Below, piece after piece: positions 36,609 through 43,105 of a stretch of 43,105 nt of DNA; within the stretch, counting starts at the first letter, position 1; each line of letters starts with the position of its first letter. The notes below the pieces were generated by a model that saw nothing but the letters and a program-made list of their open reading frames with translations, had not been told where the DNA came from and ran no database searches. The stretch spans positions 1-43,105 of the forward strand of contig QNXU01000132.1 of the NCBI GenBank assembly GCA_003973485.1, written 5' to 3'. A program made the position numbers and the translations under genes. The stretch comes from Bacteroidota bacterium (lineage in GTDB: Bacteria > Bacteroidota > Bacteroidia > Cytophagales > Cyclobacteriaceae).

Positions 36609-37871
36609 CTATATTCCGAAGATTATATTCGACAAAACCTTACATTTCATCTCAGTTTCTTCCCATTCTTTTTCAGCTTTCGAATCTTCCGTAATCCCAG
36701 CCCCAGCATAAAAGGTAACAGATTGGTTATTGATTTGGCAACATCTTAGATTTACAAACAAATGACTTAAGCCATCCATGTGAACTGGCCCTAAAAACCC
36801 ACTAAAGTAGCTTCGGTTATGTTTTTCTTCATTAGTTAAGAAATTTAAGGCAGGTTCTTTTGGCATCCCACAAACTGCAGAGGTAGGGTGCAATAACTTA
36901 AGCATAACAGAACCTAATTCAGGGAAATTAACAGATTCAGTATGTACTTTGAATGTAGTTTTTAGATGTAAAAGATTCCCAGCTTGAACAGTTTTAGGGC
37001 CAATTTCATCAAAGTCTCTCAATCTAATTTTCTTAAAACAATTGATTACGTATCGTGAAACATAAGCTTGCTCTTCAATTTCTTTCTGAGTCCAGGTAGT
37101 TTCTGCAATGCTTTTTTCTGACTTTGCTTGCGTACCAGCTAAAGCCATTGTTTTAAAATATTCTCCCCTCTTATCTTCAATTAAGGTTTCTGGACTTGCA
37201 CCAAACCATAATCCAGTTTTGGCAGAGTATGTTAAGTTAACAAATGCGTTAGGATACTTTTCACAAGCATTAATAAAAGCCTGTCCTAAATTAATATCAT
37301 TTTTGCTTTCAATGTTTTTGATTTTGGAAGGTACAACCTTATAAAATTCTTCTCTTTTTATAAGTTGAATTCCTTTTTCCACCATCGCGATATAATCGGA
37401 AGCTAAAGTCGATTTATTATTTAATCCTTTTTCTAATAAAGTGAAATCAAAATCGGTGTTTGTATTTTCAATTTTCTTCTCGATTTCATCACTGGGAGAT
37501 TTTTGCCATTCCAACGAATGTGATTGATTACTCCTTTTGTTTTCTCTGTTAAGATTGATTTCTGCTATTATCTCTGCTTCAAAATGTACGATTTTATCTT
37601 CTTCTGTTTGAAAAGGATGAAGTAAAAAACCAGAAGAAAGGTCTTCTAAATTAAAATCATCAATGGCCTTACCTCCTGATAAATCACACAGAATCTGTAA
37701 TTTTGAGTCATTTGGAAGTCTGTAGATAGCAAGTGCAGCGCTATGTTGTTGTGCAAATGCTAAAAGTTTATTGAGATGAGCCTCAGCGGTTAGCTGAGTA
37801 TGTTTTATATCTTGAGTTTCTTTTTCCAAAATTATTTCTTCACTACTGCCATTGTAATACGACTTACACAT
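36609..37871 (-). CDS. menF: isochorismate synthase (chorismate-binding enzyme)
   Basis: 420 residues. The chorismate-utilising core is seen in VNLTYSAKTGLWFGASPETLI, KTMALAGTQ, KEIEEQAYVSRYV, and GAGITEDSKAEKEWEETEMKCKVL, and KEPALNFLTNEEKHNRSYFSGFLGPV is typical of Bacteroidota isochorismate synthases. The start ATG (37871) overlaps the upstream gene by 40 nt; a TTG further in is possible. Menaquinone entry step is the most likely role because menI is next. A siderophore use cannot be excluded, but no siderophore genes are here. Confidence 0.9.
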   Translation of the reverse strand: MCKSYYNGSSEEIILEKETQDIKHTQLTAEAHLNKLLAFAQQHSAALAIYRLPNDSKLQILCDLSGGKAIDDFNLEDLSSGFLLHPFQTEEDKIVHFEAEIIAEINLNRENKRSNQSHSLEWQKSPSDEIEKKIENTNTDFDFTLLEKGLNNKSTLASDYIAMVEKGIQLIKREEFYKVVPSKIKNIESKNDINLGQAFINACEKYPNAFVNLTYSAKTGLWFGASPETLIEDKRGEYFKTMALAGTQAKSEKSIAETTWTQKEIEEQAYVSRYVINCFKKIRLRDFDEIGPKTVQAGNLLHLKTTFKVHTESVNFPELGSVMLKLLHPTSAVCGMPKEPALNFLTNEEKHNRSYFSGFLGPVHMDGLSHLFVNLRCCQINNQSVTFYAGAGITEDSKAEKEWEETEMKCKVLSNIIFGI

Positions 37872-38257
37872 ATCAATTGTTCACGCTCGTTCTTAATTTC
37901 TATTTGCCAAACTTGTGTGGTTCTCCCTACATGAACCGGAGTGGTTTTTCCATAAACCCATCCTTCTTTAATTCCTCGTATGTGGTTGGCATTGATTTCT
38001 AATCCAACGCAATAAAATTTATCTGGGTCAACCATTAGCATAGCTGCTACACTGCCTAAAGTTTCCGCTAAAACCACCGAAGCACCACCGTGCAACAGGC
38101 CATAAGGCTGATGGGTTCTTTTATCTACTGGCATTTTTGCAATTAAATAATTATCCCCAATTTCTGTAAAGCTCATGCCTAACACCTCAGAAATCGTATT
38201 TTTGCCCAATTTATTGAGCTCTTCTACGCTTGGTTTTTGAAGAAATTTCCTATCCAT
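37832..38257 (-). CDS. menI: 1,4-dihydroxy-2-naphthoyl-CoA hydrolase-like hotdog thioesterase
   Basis: 141 residues from the ATG at 38257 (MDRKFLQKPSVEEL); the longer frame from 38326 has no family support. The hotdog motif QPYGLLHGGASVVLAETLGSVAA carries the catalytic Glu, followed by VGLEINANHIRGIKEG and TQVWQIEI. These closely follow E. coli MenI (YdiI), which hydrolyses DHNA-CoA in menaquinone synthesis. Overlap of 40 nt with menF supports this over generic acyl-CoA thioesterase activity. YbdB/PaaI-type function is the main alternative. Confidence 0.88.
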   Translation of the reverse strand: MDRKFLQKPSVEELNKLGKNTISEVLGMSFTEIGDNYLIAKMPVDKRTHQPYGLLHGGASVVLAETLGSVAAMLMVDPDKFYCVGLEINANHIRGIKEGWVYGKTTPVHVGRTTQVWQIEIKNEREQLICVSRITMAVVKK

Positions 38258-38361
38258 AGTAATTGCACTAAATCTGTTTTGTAATTTCGAGCCGAAAATT
38301 ACGGATTCACATTCAATTTTGAACAATATTTCTTGAAATTGATTGATTTTGAAAAATTGAT

Positions 38362-38982
38362 ATGGTCAAAGATATATACATAGTGCGCCACGGGCAGACG
38401 GATTACAACCTTAAAGGAATTGTCCAGGGCAGTGGAGTGGATGCTTCTTTAAACGATAATGGAAGAAAACAAGCCGTTGATTTTTTTAATGCTTATGGCG
38501 ATTTTCCTTTTGATAAATTGTATGTATCTAATTTAAAAAGGACGCAAGAATCAGTTCAGGGTTTTATTGACAAAGGTCTGCCTTATGAAAAACTTTCTGG
38601 ATTGAATGAAATCAGTTGGGGAACTAGAGAAGGACAGCCTTTTACGCCAGAAGAAAATAAATATTACTTTGCCATGCTGGATAGATGGAAGCAAGGGGAA
38701 ACTTCCTTGCCCGTTGAAGGTGGTGAATCTCCTGATCAGGTTGCCATGCGGCAGTTGGATGCCATGAAATATATCATGAGCAGAGAGGATGAACAAAAAG
38801 TTTTGATTTGCATGCACGGCAGAGCCATGAGAATTCTGCTGGCTCAGTTATTCAATTATCCGCTTTACGATATGGATATCTTTGAGCATTCAAATTTAGC
38901 TTTATATCATATCAGAGCCACGAAGAATATGTTTCAGTTGGTGAAGTATAATGATAAGGGGCATTTGAGTGGGGATTTTTAA
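38362..38982 (+). CDS. histidine phosphatase superfamily protein (phosphoglycerate mutase-like)
   Basis: 206 residues. The phosphohistidine motif VRHGQTDYN is at residues 8-16 with the His at 10, the second catalytic His is in LICMHGRAMRILL, and SNLKRTQESVQG is the usual core. Substrate is not predictable; members dephosphorylate sugar phosphates, nucleotides or cofactor precursors. Divergent from menI with a 104-nt gap. Confidence 0.93.
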   Translation: MVKDIYIVRHGQTDYNLKGIVQGSGVDASLNDNGRKQAVDFFNAYGDFPFDKLYVSNLKRTQESVQGFIDKGLPYEKLSGLNEISWGTREGQPFTPEENKYYFAMLDRWKQGETSLPVEGGESPDQVAMRQLDAMKYIMSREDEQKVLICMHGRAMRILLAQLFNYPLYDMDIFEHSNLALYHIRATKNMFQLVKYNDKGHLSGDF

Positions 38983-39306
38983 AAGATTTAATATCTCTAG
39001 AGGTAATGTTTTCTGCTTTCATTTTTCTTTCCTTCTTTTTGCTGCTATATAACAAGATTGACCGAAGGCGTCTTTGACGCGAAAAATGTCTCGCAAAGCC
39101 GCGAAGTCGCAAAGTTTTCGCAAAGGAAAATTTTTGTCATGTTCTTTGAAGTTCAGTTTAAAGACCGCGAATACTTGAAAAAAAGAAACAAAAATTCAAG
39201 ACAAAACTTCCGTCCACAAGCCCCCGCTGGCCCGCTGTTTTGTCCTCCATCCCGCACGCACGGAATAACTTAAATCAAAATTTACAAAACTGTTAATTTG
39301 AGCAAG
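38983..39306. repeat. noncoding region with dispersed repeats
   Basis: No convincing gene. About 39088-39135 carries CGCAAAGCCGCGAAGTCGCAAAG, a short-unit repeat found widely between Bacteroidota genes. About 39202-39245 is a GC-rich block bounded by CAAAAC and GTTTTG that could fold. The ORF that crosses this stretch is an artefact of repeat composition. Confidence 0.55.
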
Positions 39307-40647
39307 CTAATAAACCAACAAACCTCCAATAAATATCAAACTACCCAAAAGCAAAGCAAATAGACTGTAAGGCAAAATATCCTTTGCTTTCAATTGTGTA
39401 ATGCCTAGAAGTGGTAAAGCCCAGAATGGCTGTAACATATTGGTAATTTGATCGCCATAAGATAATGCCATTACAATTTTCGGAATAGGAATATTTAAAG
39501 CTTGTGCCGCTTCAACCACTATTGGTCCTTGCACAGCCCATTGTCCGCCACCTGATGGGACGAAAAAGTTAACCAAACCTGCACTGAAAAATGTTAAAAT
39601 TGGGAATGATGTGGCTGTAGAAATGGAAACAAAAAAATCAGAAATTAATATCACCAATCCTGAATATTTCATAATACCCATTATTCCAGAGTATAGAGGA
39701 AACTGAATTACGATTCCACTCACGCCCTGAATACCAGAATTCACAGCTGCCATAAATTTCGCCAGGCTGCCATGCAATAAAATCCCAAAAGTAAGGAATA
39801 AGAAATTGACAAAGTTCAAATCCATAAAAGCCTGATTGGATTGCCATTTATCCACTGCAAACAGGATTGCACTTAAGAGCATGACTCCTCCTAATGCATA
39901 AGCTATCCAAGTCTTATTTTCACTGTCATTTGGTTGGATTTCTTCAACTTTTTCTTCTTTTTGAGTTAGTATTGATTGATAATCAGAGTTTGACTTGAAA
40001 TATTTTCCTAGTATGTAGAACAAACTTGGGACAGCAATCAAAAGCACAATACTTATGACAATATTCATGGTAGAAAATAGCGTTTCAGAAATGCTGATTA
40101 CGCCTATTTTATCTACTAAAAAATGTTTTGCTTCTGCCACTTTCAAGGGTGCTGATGCTGAAAGTCCACCATGCCAAACCATCATACCGGAATAACCTGC
40201 TGCCCCTAATATTCCATAATTGAAGGCTTTGTTTTGAGCAGTGAAATTTTCCCCAATCCTTCTACTAAGAATGGCACCAAAAACCAGACATAATCCCCAG
40301 TTCAGAAAACTCATGATAATGGTGAAAAAACTGATTAAAAATCCTGCTTGAGCAGTATTTTTTGGGATAGAGGCTATTTTGTGAATGATTTTGGAAAAGA
40401 AAGGAGTTAAGGCTAGCGTATGACCTAAAAGCAAAATGAGCACCATTTGCATGGTGAAAGCCAATAACTCCCAAAAACCAGTTTGCCAATAACCTAAAAT
40501 GCTTTGAGATTGCTTGAAAATACTTCCTTCTTGCTCTGTAAAAATTAAAGCGAGTAAAAAGGTAATCCCGCTTAAAAGAATGGCGATTACAAAAGGAGAG
40601 GGAAGAAATCTTTCTACTAATTTGATGTATTGCCTTGAGAATGACAT
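39307..40647 (-). CDS. short-chain fatty acid transporter, AtoE family
   Basis: 446 residues with about 11-12 hydrophobic helices. It opens with the AtoE-type FLPSPFVIAILLSGITFLLAL and contains the conserved loop NFFVPSGGGQWAVQGPIV and GDQITNMLQPFWALPLLGI. Related permeases take up short-chain fatty acids such as acetoacetate or butyrate. Inner membrane. It stands alone; no thiolase or CoA-transferase is adjacent. Confidence 0.88.
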   Translation of the reverse strand: MSFSRQYIKLVERFLPSPFVIAILLSGITFLLALIFTEQEGSIFKQSQSILGYWQTGFWELLAFTMQMVLILLLGHTLALTPFFSKIIHKIASIPKNTAQAGFLISFFTIIMSFLNWGLCLVFGAILSRRIGENFTAQNKAFNYGILGAAGYSGMMVWHGGLSASAPLKVAEAKHFLVDKIGVISISETLFSTMNIVISIVLLIAVPSLFYILGKYFKSNSDYQSILTQKEEKVEEIQPNDSENKTWIAYALGGVMLLSAILFAVDKWQSNQAFMDLNFVNFLFLTFGILLHGSLAKFMAAVNSGIQGVSGIVIQFPLYSGIMGIMKYSGLVILISDFFVSISTATSFPILTFFSAGLVNFFVPSGGGQWAVQGPIVVEAAQALNIPIPKIVMALSYGDQITNMLQPFWALPLLGITQLKAKDILPYSLFALLLGSLIFIGGLLVY

Positions 40648-40878
40648 TTTTTAATTACGAATTATCAATTAAGAATTACGAAATATTTTAGCTCACAAAG
40701 TACAAAAGAAAATTTCCGAATTATATACTTCAAGAATTTTTGTTGCTGTTTCCGGTCGGACCTTCGGTACTGACCTAATTTCCTCTTCTCGGATATTTAG
40801 GTTTACATCCATCACCCCTTCATCCCAGATCTAACTATAAACTTGAGAGAATCAAGCTTAAGAATCAGGATATTTATA
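40648..40878. repeat. intergenic region with degenerate repeats
   Basis: Near the atoE start AATTACGAATTATCAATTAAGAATTACGAA contains tandem near-copies of AATTACGAA. About 40763-40778 carries TTCGGTACTGACCTAA, shared with the region before the CHAT gene. No gene. Confidence 0.45.
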
Positions 40879-41883
40879 CTATTTTAATTGGGACAAAAAC
40901 TCCAAAGTATCCACTCCATCTGCATAATCCCAAAGTTCGGGCTGTTGGGCTTTTCCAGGTTCAATTTCAGCACCTTTTTTTACCACGCATTGGATTTGCT
41001 CTTCCTGTTTTGATAATTTATCTTCTAGCTCTTTTTCATTTTTGTAAAATTCATAAAACAATACTGAAATAGGAGAGACCAATGCATCATCTTCTTTCAT
41101 CAAGAAAAAACCTGAATCCAAATGCGGTTCTTCATTTACTAGATATATGGACTTATTGTAATCGTAATTATTCACCCATTTGTGGTGATCGGCTACCCAC
41201 TTAAAATCTTCCAAAGCTTTAATGAAAGGTGAAAAGTCAAAACCGGCAGGCACTAAAAGCTTACTAACGTTTCTACATCCCAATCCGTAATATTGGAAAA
41301 TATCTTTTCCTAATTCTTGAATTTCTTCCTCCGATTCTTTGCCAGTGAGAACTGCTACTGAACTTCTGTTTTTTCGAATAATATTAGGATACTTCCCAAA
41401 GTATTGCTCAAAATATCTTGCGGAATTATTACTTCCTGTTGCAATAACTCCATCGAATCCACCAATAGTTTCTTGGGTAAGTTCGATTCTATTTTCGAAT
41501 GAAGGTTCAATTTCTAAAAGCAATTTGACCACTTCCTTTAAAAGGTAAGGGTCTTGGGAACTTAATTTTGCAATCACTTTATGTCCAGAAATCAACACGG
41601 ATAAAAAATCATGAAAGCCCACTAGTGGGATATTTCCAGCCATGATGACGGCAACTTTTTTATCGCTCTTTTCCGCTAAATCATATTCAGAAATCCACTT
41701 CTCCAATTTATCAGCATCGAGCATTTTTCCCAATGCTTTTACAGCATGTACAACATTTTCTCGGGTGAACCAATTATTATAGGCTGTGGCACGAAAATAC
41801 CACTCATCTAATTCTTGCTCACTAAGGTTCCTTAATTGATTGCCTAATTCCTTAAAGGCATCTAATCTTTGCTGTAAATGCAT
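40879..41883 (-). CDS. acyl-CoA reductase, LuxC family
   Basis: 334 residues. The Rossmann and aldehyde-dehydrogenase-like pattern includes VAVIMAGNIPLVGFHDFLSVLISGHK, ATGSNNSARYFEQYFG and the catalytic Cys203 in YYGLGCRNVSKLLVP. LuxC-type enzymes reduce long-chain acyl groups to aldehydes. No lux genes are near, so bioluminescence is not implied; Bacteroidota often carry isolated copies that may serve wax, alcohol or aldehyde metabolism. Confidence 0.9.
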   Translation of the reverse strand: MHLQQRLDAFKELGNQLRNLSEQELDEWYFRATAYNNWFTRENVVHAVKALGKMLDADKLEKWISEYDLAEKSDKKVAVIMAGNIPLVGFHDFLSVLISGHKVIAKLSSQDPYLLKEVVKLLLEIEPSFENRIELTQETIGGFDGVIATGSNNSARYFEQYFGKYPNIIRKNRSSVAVLTGKESEEEIQELGKDIFQYYGLGCRNVSKLLVPAGFDFSPFIKALEDFKWVADHHKWVNNYDYNKSIYLVNEEPHLDSGFFLMKEDDALVSPISVLFYEFYKNEKELEDKLSKQEEQIQCVVKKGAEIEPGKAQQPELWDYADGVDTLEFLSQLK

Positions 41884-41942
41884 GAAATACGAAAGGTTTG
41901 AAAATTGAAATGCAAAATTAAGCTTTTTAGGTCAGAATTGAA

Positions 41943-41973
41943 AGCCCCCTTGCCCCCAAAGGGGGGATTTGGA
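41943..41973. repeat. short GC-rich palindromic repeat
   Basis: CCCCCTTGCCCCCAAAGGGGGGA is a near-palindrome in AT-rich DNA and belongs to a type common in Bacteroidota intergenic regions. The rest of 41884-42132 holds no gene. Confidence 0.5.
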
Positions 41974-42132
41974 TTGTGCTATTTTGCTAGCAGGATTCAT
42001 TTAATCACTGATTTTGCCTAACCGAGGAATTAGTACACTAATGAGGTAAATAGAACTCTATTCATCATTCTTATTGGTAGTCTTCTCATGTATCATTGAG
42101 AGTTGATTTGCTATGCTTTCAATTACTAAATT

Positions 42133-42804
42133 TCAACTAATGGACTCATCCAAAAGATAAAAGTCAATAAATTCCCTAACGCATCCTTGGCCTCCTTTGG
42201 TTTGTAAAACCAAATCCACGGTTTCTTTCACTTTTAAAACCGCATCTGCAGGACAAGCAGAAAAACCTACTGCTTTCATTACTGCTAAATCGTTGATATC
42301 ATCACCGATAATAGCGACTTCGGATAATTTAATTTCTAATTTCTCGCACCAATCTACTAGAATATCCAATTTTGGATCACCCCCTACATATAGATGCTTT
42401 ATATTCAGCATTTCGGCACGGACTTTTACCATTTGGATTTTATGAGCGGAAGAAATTATACCGGCTTGAATCCCAAAGCGTTCGAGTGCTTTGATTGCCA
42501 TGCCATCCTTTGCATTGTACTTTTTGAATTGGTCTCCGCTTTCGGTAAAAAACATTCCTGCATCAGTCATCACGCCATCCACATCCAAAATCAAAAGTTT
42601 AATGTTTTTTAATTTAGATTTATCAACAAACATAGGTCTGCACAGCATATTGGCATAATCTAGTTCATTTTCAGCACAGAAAAGCTTGAAATCTCCCAAT
42701 GATAGTTGATCTAATCTGTGAATATTGAAGTCAGTGAAAAAATCGGCTAGGGATTTATTTTCTCTAGCTAAAAATGCTTCAATGTTTCTTTTTAATAAAT
42801 CCAT
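42133..42804 (-). CDS. KdsC-type HAD phosphatase (KDO 8-phosphate phosphatase family)
   Basis: 223 residues. The HAD core begins at about residue 68: Asp74 and Asp76 in LILDVDGVMTDAG, SSAHKIQMVKVRAEML, and the final IGDDINDLAVMKAVGF. The KdsC family is usually about 170-190 residues; this one has an extra N-terminal helical stretch of about 66 residues (LARENKSLADFFTDFN) that is not part of the fold. It probably hydrolyses KDO-8-phosphate for LPS, though some relatives act on other phospho-sugars. Confidence 0.88.
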   Translation of the reverse strand: MDLLKRNIEAFLARENKSLADFFTDFNIHRLDQLSLGDFKLFCAENELDYANMLCRPMFVDKSKLKNIKLLILDVDGVMTDAGMFFTESGDQFKKYNAKDGMAIKALERFGIQAGIISSAHKIQMVKVRAEMLNIKHLYVGGDPKLDILVDWCEKLEIKLSEVAIIGDDINDLAVMKAVGFSACPADAVLKVKETVDLVLQTKGGQGCVREFIDFYLLDESIS

Positions 42805-42882
42805 TTTTCAATTTTAGTTGATAGCATAAAAGTAGCAATTCTTATTTGCTTTCTTTTTATATCTAGAAATAGTATTCAATTT

Positions 42883-43105
42883 TCAATCCCTAAGATTCCA
42901 ACTTTCAATAATCTTCTCTTCTGAAATACCACCTAAAAATAACTGATACTGACGAATTAATTGAGCTTTATACATGGCGCTACCCGGAATGAATTCGATA
43001 TTATTTTCCTCGCAATAAGATTTCAAATAATTAGGTTGATTGTCTTTTTCAGGCATATTATGACTAAAAAGCATTTTACAATTCTCTAATAATTCCGCAA
43101 AACCT
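42883..43105 (-). CDS. partial gene, possibly shikimate-dehydrogenase-like
   Basis: The frame is open through the right edge on the minus strand, so the 5' part is missing; the 73 visible residues are the C-terminus. An internal ATG at 43074 should not be taken as the start. The pattern LENCKMLFSHNMP..NNIEFIPGSAMYKAQLIRQYQLFLGG resembles the C-terminal helix region of AroE-like proteins, but the match is thin. The function should be treated as unknown. Confidence 0.5.
   Translation of the reverse strand, partial: GFAELLENCKMLFSHNMPEKDNQPNYLKSYCEENNIEFIPGSAMYKAQLIRQYQLFLGGISEEKIIESWNLRD

Noticed and set aside
37832-37871. 40-nt overlap of menI and menF as a frameshift in one gene
   Set aside because: Both proteins are complete with family-typical ends, in different frames; this is ordinary overlap of coupled genes.
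39058-39273. 71-codon ORF across the repeat region
   Set aside because: It is made of the CGCAAAG repeat and a GC-rich block; composition and lack of homology-like pattern argue against coding.
40879-41883. LuxC-like gene as evidence of a bioluminescence operon
   Set aside because: No luxA, luxB, luxD or luxE is nearby; isolated LuxC-type reductases occur in many non-luminous bacteria.

Overview
The window looks like a chromosomal segment of a low-GC, marine-type member of the Bacteroidota, most probably order Cytophagales (Marivirga-like; genus level is a guess). The signs are Bacteroidota promoter elements (TAnnTTTG at -7, TTG or TTTG about 19-21 nt upstream), a type IX secretion (T9SS) C-terminal sorting domain, lipoproteins with carboxypeptidase-regulatory or TPR modules, a menaquinone MenF/MenI pair, a KdsC phosphatase, little Shine-Dalgarno signal, and dispersed GC-rich intergenic repeats of the kind common in this phylum. 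No prophage, transposase, CRISPR array or rRNA was seen. Almost everything is core metabolism and housekeeping.

Layout. 1-4.4 kb: the 3' end of a large beta-propeller (VPS10/BNR) protein, two lipoprotein genes that sit between two diverged copies of the 3' end of a SixA-like phosphatase gene, then sixA and a cold-shock gene. 4.7-6.8 kb: a 200-bp MITE-like repeat, an M42 aminopeptidase and a small CarboxypepD_reg protein. 6.9-11.1 kb: a 1406-residue exported TPR-CHAT protease-like protein. 11.5-16 kb: a MATE exporter, then a sulfur/persulfide module (TauE plus a CstB-type MBL-rhodanese) whose two promoters carry the same GTAAC-N4-GTTAC palindrome, then DUF1456. 16-20 kb: sucD, an unlisted 50-residue DUF2256 gene, the NAD(P)HX repair enzyme, a tiny protein made of little but a T9SS domain, and a YhhN lysoplasmalogenase.

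20-25 kb: a methionine operon (metY-metX-hom, then rimK) with a long leader holding a SAM riboswitch, a 48-codon leader peptide ending in Met/Cys codons, and a hairpin plus terminator-like stem. This is the most interesting regulatory structure here. 25-29 kb: a second copy of the MITE-like repeat, then clpX, clpP, tig and tRNA-Leu(UAG), all on the minus strand. 29-33.7 kb: relA/spoT, fur, a STAS protein and purA. 33.7-38.3 kb (minus strand): two exported proteins (one DUF6624), a ligase-associated exonuclease, a MarR regulator with operator-like palindromes, menF and menI. 38.3-43.1 kb: a second histidine phosphatase, a repeat-rich intergenic region, an AtoE-type transporter, a LuxC-type acyl-CoA reductase, KdsC and a partial gene at the edge.

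Functional links: sulfide is used by MetY to make homocysteine, with supply and demand sensed through SAM and possibly Cys/Met charging. Reactive sulfur is handled by the CstB/TauE pair. The Clp/trigger-factor cluster and RelA/SpoT give proteostasis and stringent control. MenF and MenI are two steps of menaquinone synthesis.
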